Below are positions 23,708 to 32,332 of a stretch of 52,401 bases of DNA, one piece after another. A program made the position numbers and the translations under genes. The DNA is from Acidimicrobiaceae bacterium. GTDB lineage: Bacteria; Actinomycetota; Acidimicrobiia; Acidimicrobiales; Acidimicrobiaceae. The DNA lies in NCBI GenBank assembly GCA_013044385.1, contig JABEUN010000040.1:1-52401 (forward strand), read 5' to 3'. The notes beneath the pieces are model-generated. The model was given only the letters and a program-made list of their open reading frames with translations, ran no database searches and was not told where the DNA came from. Position 1 is the first letter of the stretch. Each line of letters starts with the position of its first letter.

Positions 23708-25074
23708 CTGATCGAACCTCCCGTGACGAAGCTGGCCAGAAAGGTCTCGAGCTGCCTACCATACGCCCTCTCGAGGGTGATGCCCGAACTCGCGGCGAGT
23801 GATACGCACCGCCGGACGTCCAGTTCCAGGTCCACTGAACTTCTCGAGTAGACAACTACGGTGCACCCGTAACCGAAAAGCCCAGCTCCTCGGGCGAGTT
23901 CCCCCTCGATCCTAAGATTCTCACCCATCGATGCCTCGTCACCCGCATCTTCTAGATAGCCGGTTGAACGTCTGAGTCGACCTTGAGCAATGGCTTCAGA
24001 GACCTTAGATCTCGTCTTCCTGCGTGCAATTTCTGGACTGATTGGCCTGAACTCCATCATGACACTCCTCCTCGGCGCCACAGGAGTGAGAACCGAGTCC
24101 ATAAACCCTGGCGAGACCTCTCCGTTGGGCCAATCCTTCACGTAAAGACAGGCGATCTTGGTGTCATCCACGACTATCCGATCCCAGAACTCCATGACCC
24201 GCTGACCAGCTCGGGCCGAGCGGTCACAGCTGTACCAATTCGCATCGCCTAGCAGCCAGTTCGAGGCGACCCTCTCCAGATACGCATCACTGAGCAGTTC
24301 GAGCAGCGGATTTTTTGCCTCCCCGGCGAGCTGAGAAACAAGCAGCCTCGCTGAGCTGTCCACCCTCGTTTGGATTCGTTTCAGTCGTCGCTGCGATTCG
24401 CCGAAAGCAACAGAGACCGTGGTCTCAAGCCTGTAACTGCCACTTCGGATCAACTGGTCCAGCTCCACAAACAGGCCAGCTTCCTCTTCCGAAGTCGAGG
24501 CAGAGTCCTCAATGACGTCGGATCGAACCACGATCGAAAGATCTCTAGGTGCGCCATCTGAAAGAGCAACGAGCGCCTGCGACCAAGTTCGCCCTTGGGA
24601 AAGCTGGAGGTCAGGTTCTACTGCCCACAGTGGATTGGTAGCAACTCGAAACACCTTGGCGCTCCGACGGTGATTGGTTATGAATCCTGCACCCGGGGTT
24701 ATCCCAAAGAGCGCGAATCCCACCTGAGGCATTCTTTTTCGACTGTGCTGCCAGATCGCATTCAGGCCAGATGTTGGCAAACGCCGTTTCCGGTTTACAA
24801 ATGGCAGGCGCGCACTGCGGACCAGAGCCTCGATCGGCGACTGACCGAATACCTTGATTCTCGCCAGAAGCAGTCCAAATCCGGGAAAGGCGACAAAACT
24901 TACAATCGAGCCGAGTCCAGAGCCTATAGAGACTCCAACGAGTAGGCCGATCAATCCTCCGACCGATACACCGACCAGGTCGAGTCGGCTTAAGCCCAGT
25001 AGCAGCCTACTGGAGGCGGGCCTTGCTAGATGGACTCCCGAACTCCTCGGTGTTGCGGAATGGATGGAACTCAT
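23704..25074 (-). CDS. SCO6880-like type IV secretion membrane protein
   Basis: The 456-residue product starts at an ATG overlapping the upstream stop (ATGA). Two membrane segments (about 26-65, LDLVGVSVGGLIGLLVGVSIG and following) precede a large soluble part. This PrgI/VirB3-like membrane hairpin plus soluble domain is typical of the SCO6880 family, which in actinobacteria pairs with a truncated VirB4. The frame is open a further 23 codons upstream, but that stretch lies inside the preceding gene and is basic and unlikely. Confidence 0.72.
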   Translation of the reverse strand: MSSIHSATPRSSGVHLARPASSRLLLGLSRLDLVGVSVGGLIGLLVGVSIGSGLGSIVSFVAFPGFGLLLARIKVFGQSPIEALVRSARLPFVNRKRRLPTSGLNAIWQHSRKRMPQVGFALFGITPGAGFITNHRRSAKVFRVATNPLWAVEPDLQLSQGRTWSQALVALSDGAPRDLSIVVRSDVIEDSASTSEEEAGLFVELDQLIRSGSYRLETTVSVAFGESQRRLKRIQTRVDSSARLLVSQLAGEAKNPLLELLSDAYLERVASNWLLGDANWYSCDRSARAGQRVMEFWDRIVVDDTKIACLYVKDWPNGEVSPGFMDSVLTPVAPRRSVMMEFRPISPEIARRKTRSKVSEAIAQGRLRRSTGYLEDAGDEASMGENLRIEGELARGAGLFGYGCTVVVYSRSSVDLELDVRRCVSLAASSGITLERAYGRQLETFLASFVTGGSIR

Positions 25075-26168
25075 TCTCCGCCTCCAGTCGCACCGGGATC
25101 TGGAGAATTGAAGTCTGGAAGATGGTTGTAATCGCCGTCCCAATCTGAGAGAGCTTCAGGCTTGCCATAACCAGTCCAGCTGGCAAGCCGTTGCATGACC
25201 GGCGGTTCCCCCGATACGAAACTGACGGTAGATGCCTGTCCAAACTGCAGATTTGCCGCCGACGCCCAGGTTCTCGGAATCCGAAGTAGCGCCCTCGACC
25301 CAGCCTGCTCCAGGGCCGTTGCGGCCTGAACCTCGGCGAAAGGAACGAGCCTCACCAAAGCATAAGGCGATACGAGGGTAACCAGCAGCATCGCTAGACC
25401 CTCAACTAGCACACCAAATCCGGCACCGCCCGTTGACATCGAACTACTAATTGCCCCCACCGCAAGAGAGAGCGAAATTGCAATGACTACCTTCACCAGG
25501 ATCAGTCCGGAAAGCACCTCCAGGACCCGCCTGAGCCAGTGCCTAGTTGCTGAAGCGAGCATCCCGAGCGCCGCAATCGGAACCAGACAGATCAGGAGGT
25601 AGATTGCTGCCGCCCTTACCACCATCTCAATCCAGACTCCCATCACAGCGAACGCCGATATCAGGATCAGACCAGGTCCGACCACCGTCGGTACTGCGCT
25701 CGAACCGATTAGTAGATCAGAAATCCGAATTAGCCCTCCCCCACCGTCGGCTCCGCCGAGGATTTGAGATGAGGCGAAGTCTGCGAAGTAGTTCAGTCCA
25801 GATGCTGCATACAACGTGACTGCAGTGGCAGCGGCCGACGCTGGGAGCTGCAGAATCGTCAGTTTAAGCAGTCTGGAGGGTGACCCTTCGAAGATGCTCT
25901 GAACCACTCCTATTAGCAGTACAGGCAGTGCCAGCGAGCTGGCGACCACCTCCACCATCGTCAGGTTGGATAGCAGGAAAGGAGAGCTCAATCTCACCTG
26001 TGTAGTAGTGGTGAATGCCTTAGAAAGACCGTTGACAGCCGAGATGAAGTAGCCGTCTATACCGCGCCGTACCAACGAACCGATGACGTTAAGAATCGCC
26101 CTGACCACAGTGTCAAAGGGAAATATGGCTGCCGAGACGACGTGGCTGTCCGACAAGTTAGTGGACAC
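25071..26168 (-). CDS. VirB6/TrbL-like polytopic membrane protein
   Basis: About 365 residues with several long hydrophobic segments (for example FLLSNLTMVEVVASSLALPVLLIG region, LILISAFAVMGVWIEMVV, YLLICLVPIAALGML and VEGLAMLLVTLVSPYALV). The size and topology fit VirB6/TrbL, the inner-membrane channel component. I propose the GTG at 26168, which overlaps the end of the VirB2-like gene by 11 nt. The frame remains open upstream, but that part lies inside that gene. The Shine-Dalgarno is weak, so the exact start is uncertain. The C-terminal 60 residues are soluble. Confidence 0.7.
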   Translation of the reverse strand: MSTNLSDSHVVSAAIFPFDTVVRAILNVIGSLVRRGIDGYFISAVNGLSKAFTTTTQVRLSSPFLLSNLTMVEVVASSLALPVLLIGVVQSIFEGSPSRLLKLTILQLPASAAATAVTLYAASGLNYFADFASSQILGGADGGGGLIRISDLLIGSSAVPTVVGPGLILISAFAVMGVWIEMVVRAAAIYLLICLVPIAALGMLASATRHWLRRVLEVLSGLILVKVVIAISLSLAVGAISSSMSTGGAGFGVLVEGLAMLLVTLVSPYALVRLVPFAEVQAATALEQAGSRALLRIPRTWASAANLQFGQASTVSFVSGEPPVMQRLASWTGYGKPEALSDWDGDYNHLPDFNSPDPGATGGGE

Positions 26169-26448
26169 CTTGACCAGCGTGAAAGAAGAAGTTGACCAGA
26201 GTGGGAGCAGCACCAATGACCACTGCGGCACCTCCCGATGCGATGACGGCCTTCCGGCCGGAGTAGGACTGCTGGTAGTTGTTGGAGTGGGAACCGATCG
26301 CCCACATACCCGCCCCGACAATGAGGCCTATCAGAGCGATCATCAGGGCCCAGCCAGCAATTCCGTTCGTAACCTGTTGCAGTAGGTCCCCGCCAGGTAA
26401 TGAAGTGACGTTCGGCGTTAGCGTCACGTCCAAGAGCATCCTGCCCAC
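26158..26448 (-). CDS. VirB2-like small membrane (pilin) protein
   Basis: The 96-residue protein has two hydrophobic helices (about 31-51 and 69-84) separated by a short polar loop (SHSNNYQQSYSGRK). This is the shape of VirB2/TrbC pilins and of the small first proteins of actinobacterial secretion operons. It starts at a GTG behind AAGGAGGG and is the first gene of the five-gene operon. I see no clear signal peptide. Confidence 0.65.
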   Translation of the reverse strand: MGRMLLDVTLTPNVTSLPGGDLLQQVTNGIAGWALMIALIGLIVGAGMWAIGSHSNNYQQSYSGRKAVIASGGAAVVIGAAPTLVNFFFHAGQGVH

Positions 26449-26514
26449 GACGATCCCTCCTTGGATATTCGCCCCACTCTGGAGCTGGCATCATATTAGC
26501 ATATTCCACATGTT

Positions 26515-26543
26515 TTCATTCTATTTCAACAACCTTCTATATT
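26515..26543 (+). promoter_or_regulatory. Candidate housekeeping promoter for the sensor kinase gene
   Basis: TTCATT (26515-26520) and TATATT (26538-26543) are separated by 17 nt in an A/T-rich gap between the divergent secretion operon and the kinase gene. The -10 matches 5 of 6 consensus bases; the -35 is weaker. The secretion operon must be read from the same gap in the other direction. Confidence 0.35.
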
Positions 26544-26588
26544 TTTCACGGTATTTGGCAGAAGAGATCTGCCCAGCGCCGGTTTCTC

Positions 26589-27809
26589 ATGGCCGATGCA
26601 AGAGCGCAATGGTCCAGGCCGGTAGTTACTTTCGGCGATGCCGCTACTCTTTCAGTGTCTATGGACTCGCTGCTCATCTACGTGGCCACGGCTTTGGCGT
26701 CACTGATCGTGGGCGCGGCGATCGGCATACTGCTCATCCGACGTAGGTCGCAGATCCCAAAGATTTCGTCCGCCCAAACCGTTGGAGTGGTCGCTAGAGA
26801 ACGAAAGTTCGAACTTTCCACCGCATCACTCGACTCGTTGGAGATCGGTCTGGTTATCTGTGATCCAGATGGCGAGGTCGTTTTTCGAAATAGGCAGGCG
26901 TCGTCCATAATGAACGGACGCCATCAGGATGCTCTGGCGGCGAAGGCCTTAGAGGACCTGATAGGCCTAGCAAGACTGGAGAACTACTCGGAGAGAACTT
27001 TCGAGCTGTACGGTCCTCCTAGGCGCTCATACAAGATCCTGACCAAACCCCTGCACCAGGACGACAGGAGGGTAGGATTCCTCGCCCTGTTAGAGGACAT
27101 CTCGGACAAACGGCATCTTGACGAGGTTCGAAGGGACTTTGTCGCCAACGTGTCACATGAGCTAAAAACCCCGATCGGGGCGATACAGCTCCTAGCCGAG
27201 ACACTGGAGGCCGAGGATGAGATGGCGGTGATCAAACGCCTTTCAAACCGAATCCAGCTCGAAGCGATCCGTGTAGGGCGGATCATCGAGGACCTTTTGG
27301 ACCTTTCACGAATCGAATCTGAGGAGACAGCGATCCAAGACGTCCTGTCTGTTGCAGGTCTCATAGACGAAGCCGCATCTAGGATGGAGCCGTCGGCCGA
27401 TGTTCGGGGGGTATCTCTCGACCGCGGCTATGTACCGGAAGATGTATACGTCTTGGGAGAGCGTCGCCAACTGATTTCTGCGATCTACAACCTGTTGGAC
27501 AATGCAGTGAAGTACTCAGACCCAGGGGAGAGGGTCTCGGTATCAGCAACCAACAACACGGAGTGGGTCGATGTGACCGTCAAAGATGAAGGCATCGGCA
27601 TTCCATCCAGGGATGTCGAGCGAATCTTTGAGCGGTTCTACCGAGTCGACCAGACCAGGTCGAGGGCAACTGGGGGTACCGGACTCGGCTTGGCAATCGT
27701 CAGGCACGTAGTCAACAATCACAAGGGGCGAATCATCGTAGAGTCGAGAGAGGGCGTCGGTTCGACGTTCACACTCAGACTCCCGCTAGCCGATCCCGAG
27801 GAGCCATGA
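26589..27809 (+). CDS. senX3: Sensor histidine kinase, SenX3/PhoR-like
   Basis: This is a membrane sensor kinase of 406 residues: one membrane segment (about 28-51), a PAS-like domain (about 80-170), HisKA with phospho-accepting H190 (FVANVSHELKTP), and HATPase with NLLDNAVKYSD and GTGLGLAIV. The order matches SenX3, which with RegX3 responds to phosphate limitation in actinobacteria. An internal ATG at 26661 gives a more usual short N-terminus. Neither candidate has a Shine-Dalgarno. Its stop overlaps the response regulator start. The signal here is inferred, not shown: no pst gene is nearby. Confidence 0.87.
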   Translation: MADARAQWSRPVVTFGDAATLSVSMDSLLIYVATALASLIVGAAIGILLIRRRSQIPKISSAQTVGVVARERKFELSTASLDSLEIGLVICDPDGEVVFRNRQASSIMNGRHQDALAAKALEDLIGLARLENYSERTFELYGPPRRSYKILTKPLHQDDRRVGFLALLEDISDKRHLDEVRRDFVANVSHELKTPIGAIQLLAETLEAEDEMAVIKRLSNRIQLEAIRVGRIIEDLLDLSRIESEETAIQDVLSVAGLIDEAASRMEPSADVRGVSLDRGYVPEDVYVLGERRQLISAIYNLLDNAVKYSDPGERVSVSATNNTEWVDVTVKDEGIGIPSRDVERIFERFYRVDQTRSRATGGTGLGLAIVRHVVNNHKGRIIVESREGVGSTFTLRLPLADPEEP

Positions 27810-28510
27810 GCAATAGCCAGACGACCATTCTTCTAGCAGAAGACGAAGAGTCTTTTATAGAGGCCCTACTACTTGGACTCAAACGAGAGGGATTTCTCGT
27901 CGAAGTCGCACGAGATGGCGAGGAAGCGCTGAGGAAGTTCGACAGCGTCCGCCCGGACCTTCTACTCCTCGACGTGATGCTTCCGAGACGATCGGGTTTG
28001 GATGTGTGCCGAGAGATACGCACCAAGTCCAGAGTCCCTATAATTATGGTTACAGCACGTACTACCGAACTCGATACTGTCGTTGGGCTCGAGGTAGGCG
28101 CTGACGATTACGTATCCAAGCCATACAGGATGAAGGAGCTGGTCGCGAGGATCAGGGCAGTACTCAGGCGAACTCCGCTGGACGAGAAGCCTGTGGACAA
28201 CTCCGAACAGCTGGACCTAGGCGACATCAACCTAGATTCCGCAAGACACGAGGTACACGTAAGAGGGGAGCTGGTCAAGCTACCGCTCAAGGAGTTCGAA
28301 CTTCTGGAGTTTCTGATGTCGAACGCTGGGCGGGTGCTCACGAGGGACACAATCATCGATCGGATCTGGGGACCTTACTACGGCGGTGACACAAAGACGC
28401 TTGATGTACACGTCAAGAGGCTTCGGTCAAGGATCGAGGTCGATCCGTCCAACCCGAAAACCATCACCACGGTGAGAGGACTCGGGTACCGATTCGAGAT
28501 TCCGAGATAG
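27806..28510 (+). CDS. regX3: OmpR/PhoB-family response regulator, RegX3-like
   Basis: The 234-residue protein has a receiver domain (acidic E12/D13, phospho-acceptor D56, T83, K105) and a C-terminal winged-helix DNA-binding domain (LVKLPLKEFELLEFLMSNAGRVLTRDTIIDRIW). It overlaps the kinase gene by 4 nt and is its evident partner. It would bind DNA when phosphorylated. The Fur-family gene starts 7 nt later and may be in the same transcript. Confidence 0.92.
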   Translation: MSNSQTTILLAEDEESFIEALLLGLKREGFLVEVARDGEEALRKFDSVRPDLLLLDVMLPRRSGLDVCREIRTKSRVPIIMVTARTTELDTVVGLEVGADDYVSKPYRMKELVARIRAVLRRTPLDEKPVDNSEQLDLGDINLDSARHEVHVRGELVKLPLKEFELLEFLMSNAGRVLTRDTIIDRIWGPYYGGDTKTLDVHVKRLRSRIEVDPSNPKTITTVRGLGYRFEIPR

Positions 28511-28517
28511 GTGAGTT

Positions 28518-28970
28518 TTGGAGTCGGAAGCACGCCTTGAAGAGACGCTTGGCCTAGTAAGAGGCCGTGGCTTCCGAATAACCACCGCCCGCAGGGCGGT
28601 GTTGCAAGCGTTAGTCCTCGGTGGTTCACACATGACCGCCGAGGACCTAGCAGCTATGGTCCAAAAGAGCCACCCCGACATCCATCTGTCCACGATCTAT
28701 AGGACGCTCGAGTCAATGGAAGAGATCGACATCGTGGACCACGTCCACCTCGGTCACGGTCGTGCGGTGTACCACTTGACAACAGACACCCATCAACACC
28801 TGGTCTGTGAGGTGTGCGGAAGCGTGCTCGAAACTCCTAGCAGGACCTTCGAGCAGCTGGCAATCGACCTCAGGAGTGCATACGGTTTTGAACTGCGGAC
28901 ACACCACTTTGCCGTACTTGGCAGGTGCAAAATCTGCTCAACTGGAGCAACACCACCAGCTAATCCCTAG
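28518..28970 (+). CDS. Fur-family metal-dependent regulator
   Basis: The 150-residue protein has the Fur winged helix (DIHLSTIYRTLESM) near residue 58 and a dimerisation domain with the CEVCG and CKIC zinc-site cysteine pairs. Histidines in HVHLGHGRAVYHL and HQHL fit the regulatory metal site. It starts at a TTG. It could be Fur, Zur or PerR; the sequence does not decide. It converges with sdhD with a 7-bp gap, without a terminator. Confidence 0.88.
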   Translation: MESEARLEETLGLVRGRGFRITTARRAVLQALVLGGSHMTAEDLAAMVQKSHPDIHLSTIYRTLESMEEIDIVDHVHLGHGRAVYHLTTDTHQHLVCEVCGSVLETPSRTFEQLAIDLRSAYGFELRTHHFAVLGRCKICSTGATPPANP

Positions 28971-28977
28971 CCTGCCA

Positions 28978-29379
28978 TTAACCCTTGAAGGTCACGATGG
29001 TCAAGGTGCCGTAGATGAACATCACACCAGCAAGTCCATAGACCAACGACTTCACTGCAACTCGTGTAGATGGACGCCTGATGTAGTCGTCCATAATGAA
29101 CCGGAGTCCGTTCGACCCGTGCAACAGGCCAAGCGCCAACAAAAGCCAGTCAGATAGCCTCCACAACGGGTTCTTCCACCTGGCGGCCACGAAGGTGACG
29201 TTCGTCGCCGTAACGTCATTCAGAATGTGCATGATGAAAAAGTGGAATAGGGCAAGAAAGAACAGCACTAGCCCGGAGATCCTCATGAACAGCCACGACC
29301 AGGTCTCGAAGTTCTGTCTCGATCGTCTCTGGGAGGTCTTTGCCCGACCAGTGGTCTCGCTAAGAGTTCTGATAGCCAC
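28978..29379 (-). CDS. sdhD: Succinate dehydrogenase membrane anchor SdhD
   Basis: The 133-residue protein has three membrane helices, the first with the heme-region pattern WSWLFMRISGLVLFFLALFHFFIMH and then LLLALGLLHGSNGLRFIMDDY. It anchors the catalytic SdhA/SdhB to the membrane and helps bind heme b and quinone. The conserved His residues (HFFIMH, LLHG) are present. It starts where sdhC stops. No sdhA or sdhB follows, because the next gene is the convergent Fur-family gene. Confidence 0.88.
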   Translation of the reverse strand: MAIRTLSETTGRAKTSQRRSRQNFETWSWLFMRISGLVLFFLALFHFFIMHILNDVTATNVTFVAARWKNPLWRLSDWLLLALGLLHGSNGLRFIMDDYIRRPSTRVAVKSLVYGLAGVMFIYGTLTIVTFKG

Positions 29380-29759
29380 TAGTGAACACCTCCGACGAAG
29401 AACGGCTTGAGAATGATTACTCCACCAACCACGGTGAGCAGGATGCTCAGCGAGAATATACCGATGAAAACCCTCTTCTCATTCTTGATGGAATCGGGGA
29501 AGAAGTCGATCATAATGATCCGAAGTCCGTTGAGGGCGTGGTAGCACAATCCAAACAGAAGACCGACCTCGAAAATCCTCAATAGGACGTTCCCGTACAA
29601 CCTGTGGATGGCGTTATAGATGCTCGGTGAGTTGACAGTGGATATGTCCACCACATGGAGCAGGATGAACATGAAGACCAAGAAACCTGTGATGCGGTGT
29701 AGGACAAAGGCCCACTGCCCTGTCTTGCCTTTGTAAATCGTGGAGTTGGCAGGCGTCAC
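29379..29759 (-). CDS. sdhC: Succinate dehydrogenase cytochrome b subunit SdhC
   Basis: The 126-residue protein starts at a GTG at 29759, behind GAGGAG. The frame runs a little further to a TTG at 29777, which has no such support. It has three membrane helices with the SdhC pattern (LHRITGFLVFMFILLHVVDI, and CYHALNGLRIIMIDF), including heme-ligand histidines. Its GTG overlaps the stop of a small upstream ORF (GTGA), so they are translated together. It is the quinone-site partner of SdhD. Confidence 0.88.
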   Translation of the reverse strand: MTPANSTIYKGKTGQWAFVLHRITGFLVFMFILLHVVDISTVNSPSIYNAIHRLYGNVLLRIFEVGLLFGLCYHALNGLRIIMIDFFPDSIKNEKRVFIGIFSLSILLTVVGGVIILKPFFVGGVH

Positions 29760-29881
29760 TTCGATCTCCTCACCCAACGATTACCCCACATGGTTGTGGA
29801 GACCACGAACAAAGCAAAACCGAGCACAATGAGAGACACGAGACCCAATGCCACGGCAAAGATCACTTGGGAGGTATTCAC
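29756..29881 (-). CDS. 41-residue single-pass membrane protein before sdhC
   Basis: A GTG at 29881 opens 41 codons: a short N-terminus, one hydrophobic helix (about 6-29, with VIFAVALGLVSLIVLGFALF) and a basic tail (WGNRWVRRSK). The stop overlaps the sdhC start (GTGA), a sign of coupling. The positive tail suggests it stays inside the cytoplasm. Small membrane proteins accompany respiratory complexes in other bacteria, and this could be an extra subunit or assembly factor of the Sdh complex. The translation start is poorly supported, since no strong Shine-Dalgarno is seen. Confidence 0.55.
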   Translation of the reverse strand: MNTSQVIFAVALGLVSLIVLGFALFVVSTTMWGNRWVRRSK

Positions 29882-29957
29882 GCACTCGAAGTTAGCTGAA
29901 AGATGGACCCTTTGGCCAATCGAGGGGCATACTTGGTCAATTTCCTAGCTAGCAATC

Positions 29958-31304
29958 TCAAACCAGCCGGTTCGAACCCATACGAATAGCTCTTCGACCG
30001 CCCAGATATGGTGCCAGAACCTCGGGAAAGACGACAGCTCCGTCTGACTGCCTCGAAACCTCTACGAGTATCGCCCAGATCCTCGCCCACGCAAGTGCCG
30101 AACCGTTGAGCGTGTGGCAGAAATTGATGCCTGAGCCATCCAAAGTCCGATATCTAAGGTTCGCTCTGCGCGCCTGATAGTCGCCGAACCAAGAGACCGA
30201 GGAAACCTCGAGCCACTTGTCCGTACCTGGACTGTAGACCTCCAGATCGAACGTCCTCTTTGAGGAGGCCCCCAGATCCCCGGTGCACAGGTCTACGACC
30301 CTATAGACGAGCCCCAGCTCGCGAAGGAGGCTCTCCGCCCTGAACAGCATCTCGTAGTGAAGACTCTGAGCTTGCTCTGCAGTTGCGTAGGCGAGAATCT
30401 CAACCTTGTCGAACTCGTGAACCCTCAGAAGTCCCCGGGTGTCTCGTCCTGCCGAACCAGCCTCGCGTCTAAAACAGGCGGTCGCCGCCGTCAATCTGAC
30501 TGGAAGATCTCCCTCACTCAGCACTTCATCTCTGAACATCGAGGTCAGGGGGACTTCTGCGGTTGGAATCGCCCAAAGTGAATCTCGTTCGATCTGATAA
30601 GCCTCATCGGCAAATTTGGGGAGGTGGCCGGTCGCAGTCAGGGTCTCGGTTCGAACGAATGTCGGGGGCCTGACCTCCTCAAATGGCTCACCGTTTGAGT
30701 CATCTGTATGTCTGTCAAGCGCAAAGGAGGTGAGCGCTCGGAGCAACCTCGACCCGCCTCCTTTGAAAAGGGGAAACATCGAACCCGACATCTTTGCCGC
30801 CCGCTCGAGGTCCAAGATGTCGAGTTGTGTGCCGATCTCCCAGTGTGGGACCCTGCACCAGTCTGGATATTCCGGCAGTACAAAATCTCCAGGAGTCGCC
30901 TCTCCCCCAAGCGGAGTCCAATAACGAATAGGAACGTTATCCTCGTCACTCTCACCGACAGGCACGTTGTCATCTGGAATATTGGGTATGCCCAACAGAA
31001 GCTGCTTCCTGTGCTCCTCCACCGATGTAGCGTCTGCCTCAAGAGTCGAAAGCCGATCGCCCAGGCTCTTGGCTTCAGATCGCAACAGCGCCGCCCTATC
31101 GGCCTGCTTTGACTTGAAAGCCTCCTGAACCTCTCTGGAAAGGCGATTCAACTCCGCCCGAGCGTCATCACGGATCAGGACCGCCTGCCTGAACTCCTCG
31201 TCTACACGACGCAACTCCTCGATCTGTGACGACTCGACTCCTCGCCGCATGAGCCGAACGCGTACAATGTCGGGGTTCTCACGAAGGAGGCGTATATCAA
31301 TCAT
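29958..31304 (-). CDS. serS: Seryl-tRNA synthetase
   Basis: SerS charges tRNA-Ser. The 448-residue product starts at an ATG (MIDIRLLRENPD) at 31304. Upstream extension of the frame is not family-like and would run through the divergent neighbour. It has the long N-terminal coiled coil (about 30-105) that binds the tRNA, motif 2 (CFRREAGSAGRDTRGLLRVHEFDKVE region) and motif 3 (HTLNGSALAWAR). It is a class II synthetase of normal length. It is divergent from the ABC exporter and may be the first gene of the serS-sdhC-sdhD transcript. Confidence 0.97.
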   Translation of the reverse strand: MIDIRLLRENPDIVRVRLMRRGVESSQIEELRRVDEEFRQAVLIRDDARAELNRLSREVQEAFKSKQADRAALLRSEAKSLGDRLSTLEADATSVEEHRKQLLLGIPNIPDDNVPVGESDEDNVPIRYWTPLGGEATPGDFVLPEYPDWCRVPHWEIGTQLDILDLERAAKMSGSMFPLFKGGGSRLLRALTSFALDRHTDDSNGEPFEEVRPPTFVRTETLTATGHLPKFADEAYQIERDSLWAIPTAEVPLTSMFRDEVLSEGDLPVRLTAATACFRREAGSAGRDTRGLLRVHEFDKVEILAYATAEQAQSLHYEMLFRAESLLRELGLVYRVVDLCTGDLGASSKRTFDLEVYSPGTDKWLEVSSVSWFGDYQARRANLRYRTLDGSGINFCHTLNGSALAWARIWAILVEVSRQSDGAVVFPEVLAPYLGGRRAIRMGSNRLV

Positions 31305-31330
31305 GAGAACACAGGCTAGTTTTTCTAACC

Positions 31331-32332
31331 GTGCCCGCATTCGACAATGACAAGTCAGCCGAACAGACTCCGGCGATCTTCGCCCGAGGTCTCGTTGTTG
31401 CCTATGGAACCCGAGTTGCGGTATCCGGACTGGATCTGGACTGCGCCTGTGGAGAGGTGCTGTGCCTGCTCGGACCCAACGGGGCAGGTAAGACCTCGAC
31501 CATAGAGACCATCGAGGGGTACCGCCGCCCCACATCTGGGAGGGTTCGACTCCTTGGAATGGATCCCATCAACGAAAAGAGGCAGGTATCAAAGAAGGTC
31601 GGAGTGATGTTGCAAAGGGGTGGCATCTACCCGAGAATGACGGTCAAGGCCGCCCTAAACCTCTACGCGGGCTTCTATGAAAATCCGATTCCACCAGCGG
31701 AACTCTCTAAGAAGTTGGACCTAGACCACGTACTGGAACAGAAGTACAGACGACTATCAGGCGGAGAGGCGCAGCGACTTTCACTGGCGCTGGCGATCAT
31801 CGGGCGGCCCGAAGTCGTCTTCTTAGATGAGCCGACCGCGGGCGTTGATCCGGCTGGCCGACTCGTAATCAGGGAGATAATTCGCACCTTGGCCGATTCT
31901 GGCGTCGCAGTACTACTCACTACCCACGAACTCGCCGAAGCGGAACGGGTTGCGGACAGAATCTCGATTATCTATTCAGGAAAGAAGATTGCGGAGGGAA
32001 CGTTGGATGAACTCAGGGGGGCCTACGGAACCAACGGCGTGCGCTTCAACGCCGACCCCTTCGACGACCAGGAGCTTGCAAGAAGGCTCGGCCGATCTAT
32101 CATCCGAGACAATGTGGGTGGTTTCAGAGTCGAAGCCGAACCTACGCCATCACTGCTTGCTGAACTTACGTCGCATCTAGCGTCAATGGAGATCAGGTAT
32201 TCGTCCCTCACGACACTCGATCGTGGCCTAGAGGAGATCTATCTGGAATTGGTCGGCAACTCTGAGGAGAGTGAGCCTTCGGAGGTCGAGCCAACCAAGT
32301 CCTCGAGGCGCAAGAAAAGGGGAAGATCTTGA
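31331..32332 (+). CDS. ABC exporter ATP-binding protein
   Basis: The 333-residue ATPase has Walker A GPNGAGKTS (48-56), signature LSGGE (142-146) and Walker B VFLDEPTAGVD (about 164-174). A C-terminal helper region of about 100 residues ends in a Lys/Arg-rich tail. It starts at a GTG and overlaps the permease by 4 nt. In mycobacteria a similar ATPase-permease pair stands directly before ctaA, as here, so a link to heme or cytochrome oxidase biogenesis is possible, though such genes are usually annotated as drug exporters. Confidence 0.92.
   Translation: MPAFDNDKSAEQTPAIFARGLVVAYGTRVAVSGLDLDCACGEVLCLLGPNGAGKTSTIETIEGYRRPTSGRVRLLGMDPINEKRQVSKKVGVMLQRGGIYPRMTVKAALNLYAGFYENPIPPAELSKKLDLDHVLEQKYRRLSGGEAQRLSLALAIIGRPEVVFLDEPTAGVDPAGRLVIREIIRTLADSGVAVLLTTHELAEAERVADRISIIYSGKKIAEGTLDELRGAYGTNGVRFNADPFDDQELARRLGRSIIRDNVGGFRVEAEPTPSLLAELTSHLASMEIRYSSLTTLDRGLEEIYLELVGNSEESEPSEVEPTKSSRRKKRGRS

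Noticed and set aside
21168-26448. A conjugative plasmid or ICE
   Set aside because: No relaxase, replication gene, integrase or element ends are in view, and the neighbours are chromosomal core genes.
26057-26509. 150-codon minus-strand frame at the start of the secretion operon
   Set aside because: It overlaps the VirB2-like and VirB6-like genes, is rich in Arg and Gly as shadows are, and has no Shine-Dalgarno.
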